A stretch of DNA of 64,000 nt from Photobacterium marinum (GTDB taxonomy: Bacteria; Pseudomonadota; Gammaproteobacteria; Enterobacterales; Vibrionaceae), in the NCBI RefSeq assembly GCF_000331515.1, contig NZ_AMZO01000038.1, positions 56,265-120,264 of the forward strand, written 5' to 3'. Of the stretch, positions 25,460-34,683 are shown in pieces. Numbering within the stretch: position 1 is the stretch's first letter; each line of letters begins with the position of its first letter. The notes under the pieces are model-generated. The model ran no database searches. It worked only from the letters and a program-made list of their open reading frames with translations, and was not told the DNA's origin. A program made the translations under genes and the position numbers.

Positions 25460-27130
25460 ATGTTAAAAAGTACACTAGAAGCGTTTTCTGACAACCTGTT
25501 TTCAGACAAGAACGGACAAGCTCGCCAGGCCGCGATTAACGGTACGGTTGAGTTGTCTAACTTGATCCCGCCTACGGTTTCTTACGAAAGCCGTGGCAAC
25601 CTACTGATCATTGGTGAGCAGGAAACAATTACAACGGCGGCAAGCCAGTTTTCAGAACTGAATTCAGTCACGCTTTTGGCTACAGAAAAAGCAGAGACAG
25701 AAAAGGCTGAAAATCTGTACTTCAGCAAAGAGGTGGCTGTGAAAGGTTACCTTGGTGCTTTTGAAGTAACTTGTCGTGTTGAAGGCGCACTTACTGATAC
25801 CACCGCAAATTTGGCAAAAGTGGCTATTGGCCGTAATTGCTTTGATCTGATTGTTGATATGACAGCAGATGGCGTGGTTGCAACAGAAATTCCGGCTCCC
25901 GGTTATTACCGTGTAGGTGCAGGCAAAGGGAAACTGGCTCGTGTTATTGAAGAACTTCCGGCTATGCTGGGAACATTCGATAAGCCTAAATATTTCCGCC
26001 TGAATCCGGACAAATGTGCGCACTCATCACGTGGTGTAAGTGGTTGTGACCGTTGTGTTGATGCATGTCCTGCCGGAGCTTTGTCCAGTAATGGTCATGC
26101 AATTGAAATCAATCCATACCTTTGTCAGGGCGTTGGTACTTGTGCGATGGCATGCCCTACAGAAGCCATTACATACGCATTGCCGGATCCTGACAATACT
26201 CAGCACTTTGTTCATCGTTTACTGACTCGTTATCAGGAAGAGGGCGGAGAGACTCCGACACTTCTGTTTTACGGTAACCGTGACGAGAAAACCCTGGCCG
26301 ATACGCTGACTAAACTTCCGACAACAGTCATTCCTGTTGCATTGGAAGAATTGGCAACGGTAGGTGTTGATACCTGGTTTAGTGCACTTGCTTATGGTGC
26401 CCATCAGGTGCTTCTGGCAACAAATACGGCATATATTCCTGCCACGATTGATCGTGTTCTATCTGAAGAACTGACTATTGCCCAAACTTTCCTGAGCGAA
26501 CTGGGTTATGAAGCTGACCGCATTACGTTATTTAACTTTGCTGATGCTGAATCTTTCCAGGCATTTGATGCGCCTCTACTTTCTGAAGCTAAGCGTATTG
26601 AAGGTGCTAAGCGCGAAAAGCTTTTTGCTGTTCTGGAAATGCTTTATGACGCAGCCAGTCAAAAGCCTGCGTGTTCTGAACTGCCTGCTGATGCACCTTA
26701 TGGTTCAGTTGAATGCCAGTCATCTGATTGTACGTTATGCATGAGCTGTGTTGCGGTTTGTCCGACTCGTGCTCTGCATGCGGTAGGTGATCGTCCGGGA
26801 CTTTTGTTCATTGAACAGGATTGTGTTCAGTGCGGTATGTGTGAAAAGGCATGTCCTGAAAAAGTCATTGCCATGAAACCTGGCCTTAACTGGGATAAGG
26901 CAACACGTCAGGAAGTTCGCGTTATTCATGAAGAAGAGGCGGCTTGCTGTACAAGTTGCGGAAAACCATTTGCCCCTGCATCTATGGTGAAAATGCTGAC
27001 TGAGAAGTTACAAGGTCACTCTCATTTCCAGGGCGATGCTATTCGTCGTCTGGCTATGTGTGAAGACTGCCGTGTACGAGATGTGTTTTCGAAAATCGAA
27101 AACGATCCAGAAAGCCAGCTAAGAGTGTAA
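25460..27130 (+). CDS. Polyferredoxin-like 4Fe-4S protein of the fdh operon
   Basis: A 556-residue iron-sulfur protein with no signal peptide, so likely cytoplasmic. Two bacterial-ferredoxin pairs of clusters are seen: CDRCVDACP with CQGVGTCAMACP (about 195-230) and CTLCMSCVAVCP with CVQCGMCEKACP (about 425-475). A further Cys set (CCTSCGKPF and CEDCR) is near the end. Similar proteins open fdh operons in Vibrio and Shewanella. It may carry electrons or help to assemble the dehydrogenase; neither is shown. It begins after the sigma-54 promoter and is followed 10 bases later by the chaperone gene. Confidence 0.82.
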   Translation: MLKSTLEAFSDNLFSDKNGQARQAAINGTVELSNLIPPTVSYESRGNLLIIGEQETITTAASQFSELNSVTLLATEKAETEKAENLYFSKEVAVKGYLGAFEVTCRVEGALTDTTANLAKVAIGRNCFDLIVDMTADGVVATEIPAPGYYRVGAGKGKLARVIEELPAMLGTFDKPKYFRLNPDKCAHSSRGVSGCDRCVDACPAGALSSNGHAIEINPYLCQGVGTCAMACPTEAITYALPDPDNTQHFVHRLLTRYQEEGGETPTLLFYGNRDEKTLADTLTKLPTTVIPVALEELATVGVDTWFSALAYGAHQVLLATNTAYIPATIDRVLSEELTIAQTFLSELGYEADRITLFNFADAESFQAFDAPLLSEAKRIEGAKREKLFAVLEMLYDAASQKPACSELPADAPYGSVECQSSDCTLCMSCVAVCPTRALHAVGDRPGLLFIEQDCVQCGMCEKACPEKVIAMKPGLNWDKATRQEVRVIHEEEAACCTSCGKPFAPASMVKMLTEKLQGHSHFQGDAIRRLAMCEDCRVRDVFSKIENDPESQLRV

Positions 27131-27140
27131 GGAGCAGAAA

Positions 27141-27743
27141 ATGGAACAGGTAACGGTGAATCAGCAACACGAACAATCACAACTTCGCGTCGAGATCTAC
27201 TCCATGCTGGCACATCTGCTGCGTAAAGCACCGGATGAGAATGCCATCAACTGGCTGGCAGAACTGGATGTCGAAGACACTCAGCATCAAACCAACGAGA
27301 TGGCTGCTGCCTGGCCGCTGCTTAAGCTGGCTGCGCAGAAGGCAAATCTTATCGCCCTTGAAGAAGAATATCAGGATCTGTTTATCGGTATTGGTCGTGG
27401 CGATGTGGTGCCATTTGGCTCCTGGTATCTGACAGGGTCTCTGATGGAAATGCCTCTGGCTCATCTACGACGCGATCTGGCTGTGCTTGGTTTCCAGCGG
27501 GATGAATCGGTGAAAGAGCCGGAAGATCATATTGCTGCACTGCTTGAGGTGATGGCAATGCTGGTGGAAGAGGGACAAGAGCACTTCCAGAAGACATTCT
27601 TCAACCGCCATATCGCCCCTTGGTTTGAGAAGTTCTTTGCCGATGTGAAAGCGGCTGAAAGTGCAGTGTTCTACTGTGCAGTCGGCGAGCTGGCACTGCA
27701 ATTTTTAACCGTAGAGAAAACGCGTTTCCTTGAAGCAAAGTAA
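27141..27743 (+). CDS. TorD/DmsD-family chaperone for formate dehydrogenase
   Basis: A 200-residue all-helical protein with the TorD-family core: EEYQDLFIGIGRGDVVPFGSWYL (about 74-96), then RDLAVLGFQRDESVKEPEDHIA (about 111-132). These chaperones bind the twin-arginine signal of molybdoenzymes until the cofactor is inserted. Its place between the polyferredoxin and the Tat-signal FdhA makes FdhA the likely client. Shewanella has an equivalent gene at the same place in its fdh operon. Confidence 0.85.
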   Translation: MEQVTVNQQHEQSQLRVEIYSMLAHLLRKAPDENAINWLAELDVEDTQHQTNEMAAAWPLLKLAAQKANLIALEEEYQDLFIGIGRGDVVPFGSWYLTGSLMEMPLAHLRRDLAVLGFQRDESVKEPEDHIAALLEVMAMLVEEGQEHFQKTFFNRHIAPWFEKFFADVKAAESAVFYCAVGELALQFLTVEKTRFLEAK

Positions 27744-27858
27744 TCTTTGTTTTCAATCGCTTTTTATTACGACGTAACTATAGAAAAACAAAATAATCGA
27801 TTTCTTGCTGGTGGCTGTTGTAGCCACTTACAGAATAACGATAACGGAGCAAGCTTTA

Positions 27859-28059
27859 ATGAGTGAGCAAAAGAAACCCAATGAAGGCCGTCGCCAACTG
27901 TTGAAAAACATTGGTCTGACTATGGCTGCTGGTGCTGTTGCTGCTGGCACAACGACTGTTGCCAATGCGGCAGGTGATAAGCCAGAAAATAAAAAAGAAA
28001 CTAAAACAACCGGCTATCGCGAAACTCAGCATATTCGTGATTACTACGAAACCTTGTAA
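27859..28059 (+). CDS. Small Tat-signal protein preceding fdhA
   Basis: A 66-residue protein: a twin-arginine-like N-terminus (GRRQLLKNIGLTMAAGAVAAG, RR at 11-12), Ala-rich signal core, then a short charged tail ending TGYRETQHIRDYYETL. The same small gene precedes fdhA in Vibrio and Shewanella operons, where it is thought to be an accessory part of the complex. ATG 27859 has GGAG 10 bases before it. The fdhA start is 14 bases on. Confidence 0.82.
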   Translation: MSEQKKPNEGRRQLLKNIGLTMAAGAVAAGTTTVANAAGDKPENKKETKTTGYRETQHIRDYYETL

Positions 28060-28072
28060 GGCGGAGCAATAA

Positions 28073-30928
28073 ATGAAACTGACTAAACGTTCCGACAAAG
28101 TGAGCAAGGACGAAAACCAGCTAGGTATTTCTCGTCGTTCCTTCATCCGTAACTCTTCACTGGCTGCGGCTGGTGGTATTGCTGGTGCAGGCATGTTTGC
28201 ACCGGGCATGATGAAAAAAGCAGAAGCAAAAACTGTTGACCCTGAAGCGCCTGTAGAAATCAAGCGTACTATCTGTTCTCACTGTTCTGTGGGCTGTGGT
28301 ATTTACGCTGAAGTACAGGAAGGTGTCTGGACCGGACAAGAACCCGCTTTTGACCACCCTATTAATGCCGGTGGACACTGTGCTAAAGGTGCTGCGCTGC
28401 GTGAACACGGCCATGGTGAGCGCCGTGTGAAATACCCGATGAAGCTTGTTAACGGCAAGTGGAAGAAACTGAGCTGGGAACAGGCTCTGGACGAAATCAG
28501 TAAGAAAGCACTGAAAATCCGTGAAGAGTCCGGCCCGGATTCCGTTTACTGGCTGGGTTCAGCAAAACACAACAACGAGCAGGCTTACCTGTTCCGTAAA
28601 ATGGTATCTATGTGGGGTACCAACAACGTTGACCATCAGGCGCGTATCTGTCACTCAACGACGGTTGCCGGTGTAGCAAACACCTGGGGTTACGGTGCGA
28701 TGACGAACTCGCTGAACGACATGCACAACTGTAAGTCGATGCTGTTCATCGGTTCGAACGCCGCTGAAGCACACCCGGTAGCAATGCAGCACATCCTGAT
28801 CGCGAAAGAGAAAAACAACTGTAAGATCGTTGTTGCTGACCCGCGTCGTACCCGTACTGCGGCGAAATCTGATCACTATGTATCTCTGCGCCCGGGCTCT
28901 GACGTTGCTTTCATCTGGGGTGTGTTGTACCACATCTTCAAAAACGGCTGGGAAGACAAAGAGTTTATCCGTCAACGCGTTTGGGGTATGGATGAAGTTC
29001 GCGCTGAAGTGGCGAAATGGACTCCTGCAGAAGTTGAGCGCGTAACCGGTGTGCCTGAAGCAGAGGTTTACCAGACTGCGAAACTGCTGTCTGAAAACCG
29101 TCCGGGCTGTGTTGTTTGGTGTATGGGTGGTACTCAGCACACCACTGGTAACAACAACACTCGTGCTTACTGTATTCTTGAGCTTGCTCTGGGCAACATG
29201 GGTAAAGCGGGCGGTGGTGCAAACATCTTCCGTGGTCACGATAACGTACAGGGTGCAACAGACTTCGGCGTTCTTTCTGACAACCTGCCTGGCTACTACG
29301 GCTTGTCTGAAGGTGCATGGAAACACTGGTCTCGCGTATGGGATGTTGATTACGAATGGTTGAAAGGTCGTTTTGACCAGGCAGATTACCGCGGTAAGAA
29401 GCCGATGAACAACGCTGGTATTCCTGTTTCTCGCTGGATCGACGGCGTATTGGAAGACAAGGCTAACATCGAGCAGAACGATAACATTCGTGCCATGTTC
29501 TACTGGGGTCACGCGGTTAACTCGCAGACTCGTGGTCCAGAAATGCGCAAAGCAATGGGCAAACTGGACATGATGGTTATCGTTGACCCATACCCAGGCG
29601 TAGCGTCTGTAATGAACGGCCGTACCGATGACGTGTACCTGCTGCCTGCATCAACTCAGTTTGAAACTACCGGTTCTGTAACGGCAACTAACCGTTCGAT
29701 CCAGTGGCGTGACCAGGTTATCGAGCCTCTGTTCGAATCTAAACCTGACCACGAAATCATGTACCTGCTGACTAAGCGTCTGGGTTTTGCTGATAAGCTG
29801 TTTAAGCACATCAACGTTGAAAACAATCAGCCAGTAATCGAAGACATCACCCGTGAATTCAACAAGGGTATGTGGACTATCGGTTACACAGGTCAGAGCC
29901 CTGAGCGTATCAAAGCGCACCAGCGTAACTGGCACACTTTCAACCGCACAACGCTAGAAGCGGAAGGCGGTGAAGTAAGCGGTGAAACTTATGGTCTGCC
30001 TTGGCCATGTTGGGGTACACCTGAGATGAAACACCCGGGTACCCACATTCTTTACGATACATCGAAGCCTGTTGCTCAGGGCGGCGGTAACTTCCGTGCG
30101 CGTTTCGGTGTTCAGTACCAAGGTGAAAGCCTGCTGGCAGAAGATAGCTACTCACTTGGTTGTGAGCTGGAAGACGGCTATCCGGAATTTTCTGACAAGC
30201 TGCTGAAGCAGCTTGGTTGGTGGGATGACCTGACTGAAGAAGAAAAAGCAGCGGCTGAAGGTAAGAACTGGAAGACCGACCTTTCTGGCGGTATCCAGCG
30301 TGTTGCAATCAAGCATGGCTGTATTCCTTACGGTAACGCAAAAGCTCGTGCCAAAGTATGGACATTCCCGGATGCCGTACCTCTGCACCGTGAACCACTT
30401 TACACACCACGACGTGACCTTGTAACAGATTACCCGACATGGGATGACAGCGAATCTAAATTCCGTCTGCCAACGCTGTACAAGTCTATCCAGGAGAAAG
30501 ATGTATCCGGCGAATACCCGATCATCCTGACTTCAGGCCGACTGGTTGAGTACGAAGGTGGTGGTGAAGAAACCCGTTCGAACCCGTGGCTGGCAGAACT
30601 TCAGCAGGAAATGTTTGTTGAGGTGAACCCGAAAGATGCTAACGATCTTGGATTCAAAGACGGCGACATGGTGTGGGTTGAAGGTGCCGAGAAGGGTCGC
30701 ATCCACGTTAAGGCGATGGTAACTCGCCGCGTTAAGCCTGGCCTGGCATTCATTCCGTTCCACTTCGGCGGTAAGTTCCAGGGTGAAGACCTACGCGAAA
30801 GATATCCAGAAGGTTGTGATCCGTACGTAACCGGCGAATCTGCAAACATCGCAACCACGTACGGCTACGATCCTGTAACTCAGATGCAGGAAACTAAAGT
30901 AACCCTTTGTAAGATCTCTAAAGCGTAA
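28073..30928 (+). CDS. fdhA: Formate dehydrogenase catalytic subunit, Cys type
   Basis: The periplasmic enzyme that oxidises formate to CO2 with a bis-MGD W/Mo cofactor. The 951 residues begin with a Tat signal (SRRSFIRN at 20-27). A 4Fe-4S site follows (C68, C71, C75, C103), then the molybdopterin oxidoreductase domain. The metal ligand is Cys193 in ARICHSTTVAG, encoded TGT at 28649-28651; E. coli FDH-N and FDH-O have selenocysteine (TGA) here. The His after it (H194) is the conserved partner. The molybdopterin dinucleotide-binding domain ends the protein. With tupABC nearby, a tungsten cofactor is plausible but cannot be read from sequence. Confidence 0.95.
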   Translation: MKLTKRSDKVSKDENQLGISRRSFIRNSSLAAAGGIAGAGMFAPGMMKKAEAKTVDPEAPVEIKRTICSHCSVGCGIYAEVQEGVWTGQEPAFDHPINAGGHCAKGAALREHGHGERRVKYPMKLVNGKWKKLSWEQALDEISKKALKIREESGPDSVYWLGSAKHNNEQAYLFRKMVSMWGTNNVDHQARICHSTTVAGVANTWGYGAMTNSLNDMHNCKSMLFIGSNAAEAHPVAMQHILIAKEKNNCKIVVADPRRTRTAAKSDHYVSLRPGSDVAFIWGVLYHIFKNGWEDKEFIRQRVWGMDEVRAEVAKWTPAEVERVTGVPEAEVYQTAKLLSENRPGCVVWCMGGTQHTTGNNNTRAYCILELALGNMGKAGGGANIFRGHDNVQGATDFGVLSDNLPGYYGLSEGAWKHWSRVWDVDYEWLKGRFDQADYRGKKPMNNAGIPVSRWIDGVLEDKANIEQNDNIRAMFYWGHAVNSQTRGPEMRKAMGKLDMMVIVDPYPGVASVMNGRTDDVYLLPASTQFETTGSVTATNRSIQWRDQVIEPLFESKPDHEIMYLLTKRLGFADKLFKHINVENNQPVIEDITREFNKGMWTIGYTGQSPERIKAHQRNWHTFNRTTLEAEGGEVSGETYGLPWPCWGTPEMKHPGTHILYDTSKPVAQGGGNFRARFGVQYQGESLLAEDSYSLGCELEDGYPEFSDKLLKQLGWWDDLTEEEKAAAEGKNWKTDLSGGIQRVAIKHGCIPYGNAKARAKVWTFPDAVPLHREPLYTPRRDLVTDYPTWDDSESKFRLPTLYKSIQEKDVSGEYPIILTSGRLVEYEGGGEETRSNPWLAELQQEMFVEVNPKDANDLGFKDGDMVWVEGAEKGRIHVKAMVTRRVKPGLAFIPFHFGGKFQGEDLRERYPEGCDPYVTGESANIATTYGYDPVTQMQETKVTLCKISKA

Positions 30929-30940
30929 GGAGTCATTCTG

Positions 30941-31552
30941 ATGGCACGTATGAAATTTCTTTGTGACTCTAAACGTTGTATCGAGTGCAACGGTTGTGTT
31001 ACCGCCTGTAAAAACGAAAACGATGATGCTCTTGAGTGGGGCATCCAGCGCCGCCGCGTTGTAACCCTGAACGATGGCGAGCCGGGTGAAACGTCAATCT
31101 CAGTTGCTTGTATGCACTGTACAGATGCTCCGTGTATGGCGGTTTGTCCTGCAGACTGTTTCGAGCAGACTGAAGACGGCATTGTTCGCCATAACAAAGA
31201 CCTGTGTATCGGTTGTGGTTACTGCCTGTTTGCCTGTCCGTTTGGTGCACCTCAGTTCCCTAAACATGGTGCGTTCGCTGAGCGCGGTAAGATGGACAAA
31301 TGTACTTTCTGTTCCGGTGGTCCGGGTGTTGAGCCTGGTTCTCTGGAAGAGAAGCAGAAATACGGTGCTAACCGTATTGCTGAAGGCAAGCTGCCGATGT
31401 GTGCATCTTTGTGTTCGACTAAAGCACTGCTGGCAGGTGATGCAGAAAAAATCTCTGCTATCTACCGCGAGCGTGTGGTAACCCGTGGTGCTAAAGAAGC
31501 TGGTTGGGCTATGTCTGAAGCACTGGATGCAGGCAAAGTACGCAAAGCGTAA
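30941..31552 (+). CDS. fdhB: Formate dehydrogenase iron-sulfur subunit
   Basis: A 203-residue ferredoxin-type subunit with four 4Fe-4S motifs: CIECNGCVTACK at 13-24, CMHCTDAPCMAVCP, CIGCGYCLFACP, and a split set including CTFCSG and CASLCSTKA. It relays electrons from FdhA to the membrane cytochrome. It lacks the C-terminal membrane anchor of E. coli FdnH and is shorter (203 against about 290). It starts 12 bases after fdhA. Confidence 0.93.
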   Translation: MARMKFLCDSKRCIECNGCVTACKNENDDALEWGIQRRRVVTLNDGEPGETSISVACMHCTDAPCMAVCPADCFEQTEDGIVRHNKDLCIGCGYCLFACPFGAPQFPKHGAFAERGKMDKCTFCSGGPGVEPGSLEEKQKYGANRIAEGKLPMCASLCSTKALLAGDAEKISAIYRERVVTRGAKEAGWAMSEALDAGKVRKA

Positions 31553-31586
31553 CTGTCTCACTTAACCAGTACCTTGGGTACTGAAC

Positions 31587-31614
31587 GGCTTCAGCCTGAT
31601 TTTAGGCTGAAGCC
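31587..31614 (+). other. Intercistronic hairpin between fdhB and fdhC
   Basis: GGCTTCAGCCT and AGGCTGAAGCC form a perfect 11-bp stem with a 6-base loop, with no T-run. It probably protects the fdhAB message or lowers expression of fdhC. Confidence 0.6.
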
Positions 31615-31654
31615 ATGATTCATCAATACTGTTTTAAAACAGTCGGGAGTTTTA

Positions 31655-32731
31655 ATGACTAAGCGAATTCAACGCTGGTTTACCATGCTGGTTACTGCAT
31701 TCATGCTGACATTTTCGCTGTCGGCGTTAGCCAGCGATGAGACCGGTCAAAATACTGGTATTGAGCGCTTGGGTGAAACTGTGGTTCAGAAAGAAATCAT
31801 TGGTTTTGCCGGTGCTGACTATTGGCGCATGGTCAAGGATGGTCAGGAAGGTTACACCACATCTCGCTCGCCGGAGCACGGTGTGCTGATTTCCGTTCCG
31901 GGACAGACATGGTTCATTCTTAAAGAGAAGTGGATGTCTCCGCTGGGCGCGCTGGCAATTTTCGGCAGCCTTGCAATGGTGGCGCTGGCTTATTTTGTTA
32001 TTGGCCCACTGAAACTGAGCAAGCCGAAAACGGGCCGCAAGATCAAACGCTGGAGCCGTCTGGATCGTGCACTTCACTGGAGCATGGCATTCACTTTCCT
32101 TACGCTGGCTTTCAGTGGCCTGACACTGGTTTACGGCAAACACTTTATTAAACCTGTTGTGCCGACTGAGCTTTGGAGCTGGATCATCTATGCAGCAAAG
32201 CAGTACCACAACTACATTGGTCCTATTTTCGCCGTTCTGCTAACTGTTGTTCTGCTTAAGTGGTGGCGTAAGAGTACCTTCACCATGGTAGACGTGAAGT
32301 GGTTCATGAAAATGGGCGGCATGGTAGGTAAGTACAAAGGTACGCATCCGTCGGCAGGTTTCTCTAACGGTGGTGAAAAAGCAATCTTCTGGCTGCTGAT
32401 TTTCTTCGGTGCATTTATCACTGTGAGTGGTTTTGTTCTGGACTTCCCGCTGTTCGGTCAGACTCGTCGTGATATGGAGCTGTCTAACCTTGTTCACATG
32501 CTGTCAGCACTGATCCTGATCTGTGGTTTCATCTTCCACATCTACATCGGCCTGTTCGGTATGGAAGCTGCACTGGATGGCATGATCACCGGTGAAGTAG
32601 ATGAGACTTGGGCGAAAGAGCACCATGACCTGTGGTATGAAGAAGTGAAAGATCTTCCGGAAAACCAGCCGGGTTATAACGCAAAAGCTGAAGCTGAGCT
32701 AAAAGCCGAGGCCGCTAAGCAAAGCGCCTGA
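31655..32731 (+). CDS. fdhC: Formate dehydrogenase cytochrome b subunit
   Basis: A 358-residue membrane subunit that takes electrons to the quinone pool. It has a signal peptide (ends near SALAS), an extra N-terminal periplasmic part and a hydrophobic segment (GALAIFGSLAMVALAYFVI). Four helices follow with the heme b His residues (RALHWSMAFTF, QYHNYIGPIFA, LVHMLSAL, GFIFHIYIGLFG). Longer than E. coli FdnI (217) because of the N-terminal extension, as in related FdhC proteins. A strong terminator follows. Confidence 0.92.
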   Translation: MTKRIQRWFTMLVTAFMLTFSLSALASDETGQNTGIERLGETVVQKEIIGFAGADYWRMVKDGQEGYTTSRSPEHGVLISVPGQTWFILKEKWMSPLGALAIFGSLAMVALAYFVIGPLKLSKPKTGRKIKRWSRLDRALHWSMAFTFLTLAFSGLTLVYGKHFIKPVVPTELWSWIIYAAKQYHNYIGPIFAVLLTVVLLKWWRKSTFTMVDVKWFMKMGGMVGKYKGTHPSAGFSNGGEKAIFWLLIFFGAFITVSGFVLDFPLFGQTRRDMELSNLVHMLSALILICGFIFHIYIGLFGMEAALDGMITGEVDETWAKEHHDLWYEEVKDLPENQPGYNAKAEAELKAEAAKQSA

Positions 32732-32768
32732 TAACAGCTGTTGTTATTTATTGGTTTCAACGTTTGAT

Positions 32769-32802
32769 AAAAAAGCCGGTGATTTGATTCACCGGCTTTT
32801 TA
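32769..32802. terminator. Bidirectional terminator after fdhC
   Basis: AAAAGCCGGTGA / TCACCGGCTTTTT stem between convergent fdhC and the reductase gene. Confidence 0.92.
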
Positions 32803-32832
32803 GTTTGAGCTCAGAGTCTATGCTGATTTATA

Positions 32833-33828
32833 TTAAAGCTTAACCAGCATTTTTCCTTTATTCTTTCCCTCAAACAGACCGATAAATGCATCGGGAGCCT
32901 GCTCCAGGCCTTTGTAAACCGTTTCTTCCCATTTGATCTTGTCTTCGGCAATCCAACTTCCCATCTGTTTTGCGAATTCACCGTAGTGATCCCAGTGGTC
33001 AAATACAATAAAGCCCTGCATCTTCAATCGCTTGATAATGATTAATGACAGGTTGGAAGGACCGGGCTGAGGTTCGGTAGCATTGTACTGAGAAATCAGG
33101 CCACAGACGGCAATACGGCCGTTTTGGTTCATGTTATTCAGCGCAGCTTCCAAATGTTCGCCACCGACGTTCTCAAAATATACGTCAATGCCTTCCGGTG
33201 CGACTTCAGCCAGTGCCTGGCTCAGGTTTTCAGTCGTTTTGTAGTTAATCACGGCATCCACACCAAGCTCTTTCAGCAATGAAGCTTTTTCATCAGAACC
33301 GACAGAGCCAATAACCTTGCAGCCATGCATTTTGGCGATTTGACATGCAACACTGCCAACGGCACCTGAGGCGGCGGAGACAAAGACAGTGTCAGTCGGT
33401 TTCAGCTCAGCAACACGGAATAGTCCGGCCCATGCTGTCATGCCCGGCATTCCCATAATGCCCAGAAAACTTTGCAGTGGCAGCTCAGTGCGGGGCAGGA
33501 GAGTCAGGCCTTCGCCATTACTTACAAAGTGGCTGCGCCAGCCCATCATGCTGCTGACATGGCTCCCAACAGGGAAGGCCGGGTTTTTAGATTCAATGAC
33601 TTCACCGATAGCGCCACCTTCTAACGCTTTGCCAACCTGGAATGGTGGAATATAGCTTTCACGATCAATCATGCGCCCACGCATGTAGGGGTCAACGGAC
33701 ATCCAAAGGTTTTTTACCAATATGTCTCCTTCACTGATTTCGTTCAGTGAAATGGTTACGGTTTCGAAATCATCTGTAGTCGGAATACCCGCTGGGCGTG
33801 ATTTGAGCTGAATCTCTGTGCTGTTCAT
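32833..33828 (-). CDS. NADP-dependent medium-chain oxidoreductase, CurA-like
   Basis: A 331-residue zinc-free MDR reductase. It has family blocks SVDPYMRGRM (N-terminus), GMPGMTAWAGL, a nucleotide site VSAASGAVGSVACQIAKMHG and YFENVGGEH, as in E. coli CurA and leukotriene B4 dehydrogenase-type enal reductases. The start at 33828 (GGAG 12 bases upstream) is preferred; the longer frame to 33981 covers the operator region. Divergent from a MarR-type gene, so probably its target and induced by an electrophile or peroxide. Confidence 0.87.
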   Translation of the reverse strand: MNSTEIQLKSRPAGIPTTDDFETVTISLNEISEGDILVKNLWMSVDPYMRGRMIDRESYIPPFQVGKALEGGAIGEVIESKNPAFPVGSHVSSMMGWRSHFVSNGEGLTLLPRTELPLQSFLGIMGMPGMTAWAGLFRVAELKPTDTVFVSAASGAVGSVACQIAKMHGCKVIGSVGSDEKASLLKELGVDAVINYKTTENLSQALAEVAPEGIDVYFENVGGEHLEAALNNMNQNGRIAVCGLISQYNATEPQPGPSNLSLIIIKRLKMQGFIVFDHWDHYGEFAKQMGSWIAEDKIKWEETVYKGLEQAPDAFIGLFEGKNKGKMLVKL

Positions 33829-33881
33829 GAGGTTATTTTCTCCTGCCAATTCGTTTGTTTGTTGAGCATTATTGAAAACAG

Positions 33882-33981
33882 GTTTGCGCAAAACATTTGT
33901 GCGCAAACTAATTTGTTTTTTTACTTTATCGGGGGCAAAGGAGAGATGCAATAACTTTGTGAGAAAACATTTTGTGCGCAA
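33882..33981. promoter_or_regulatory. Operator sites between the reductase and MarR-type genes
   Basis: A perfect 8-base inverted repeat GTTTGCGC (33882-33889) / GCGCAAAC (33901-33908), and a second copy of the right-hand part (CATTTTGTGCGCAA, to 33981). The two AACATTT(T)GTGCGCAA direct copies are 74-75 bases apart, about seven helical turns. Confidence 0.6.
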
Positions 33982-34045
33982 GGTATTTTTTGTGATCGGA
34001 TTTCAAGTTAGACTAGAGGGGTTTTTCAATTAAGCTGCTAAAAAT

Positions 34046-34465
34046 ATGACTCAGAAGTTATCAGATAATGTGTGTTTCGCTCTGTATACGGCAACCAATG
34101 CGCTTGTTCGGGCATACAGACCACTACTGGATGAGTTTGACCTGACTTACCCTCAATACCTGGTGATGCAGTCGCTTTGGTATAATAATGACGTTAGTTT
34201 GAAAGAAGTTTCCCATGATACCCGGCTGGACTCTGGTACTTTAACGCCGATAGTGAAGCGACTGGAGCAGAAGGGTTTTTTAACGCGTAGGGTGTCAGAA
34301 GTTGATGAACGCAAGAAAGTCATTTCGCTGACAGAAGAGGGGGCCGAGCTGCGCGAAAAAGCCAAGTCCCTGCGTGACAAGTTAGAAGCCAAATCGAATA
34401 TGGCTGCGGAAGATGTTGAGTTACTGCGTCGTTTGTGTCTGGAACTTGCCGCAAACTTGCAGTAA
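34046..34465 (+). CDS. MarR-family regulator, OhrR-like with N-terminal Cys
   Basis: A 139-residue winged-helix repressor. It has Cys10 in the first helix (SDNVCFALYTATNAL), where OhrR proteins carry their peroxide-reactive Cys. The recognition region is LKEVSHDTRLDSGTLTPIVKRLEQKGF and the wing RRVSEVDERKKVISLT. The divergent reductase gene and the shared TTTGTGCGCAAA sites suggest it represses that gene and itself. True OhrR partners are Ohr peroxidases; none is seen here, so the signal may be a reactive aldehyde or quinone. Confidence 0.87.
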   Translation: MTQKLSDNVCFALYTATNALVRAYRPLLDEFDLTYPQYLVMQSLWYNNDVSLKEVSHDTRLDSGTLTPIVKRLEQKGFLTRRVSEVDERKKVISLTEEGAELREKAKSLRDKLEAKSNMAAEDVELLRRLCLELAANLQ

Positions 34466-34598
34466 GTGGTTATAAATCTGCAATAAAGATACACAATCTA
34501 TATTGGTGGTGAACTAAGGCTTTAGAAGCTAAATTTTAATGCACTATAACTTTTATATTTAAAACAAAAAAACATTACAAATACATATAAAAATAAGA

Positions 34599-34626
34599 AA
34601 AGCCGGAACTCAAATAGACCGGCTTT
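34599..34626. terminator. Terminator between convergent MarR and sulfatase genes
   Basis: AAAGCCGG / CCGGCTTT stem with a 12-base loop and A/T flanks on both sides. Confidence 0.8.
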
Positions 34627-34683
34627 ATCAGGGCTGTATTCTGGCAGAGGTGATCGTTTTTTAGCTGAACACTCTCTGAAGAA

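Noticed and set aside
28649..28651. Possible selenocysteine site in fdhA
   Set aside because: The codon is TGT (Cys), so no Sec decoding is needed.
28655..29512. A 285-codon minus-strand frame inside fdhA
   Set aside because: Long antisense frames arise from the codon bias of a highly expressed gene; it lies wholly within the certain fdhA coding region.
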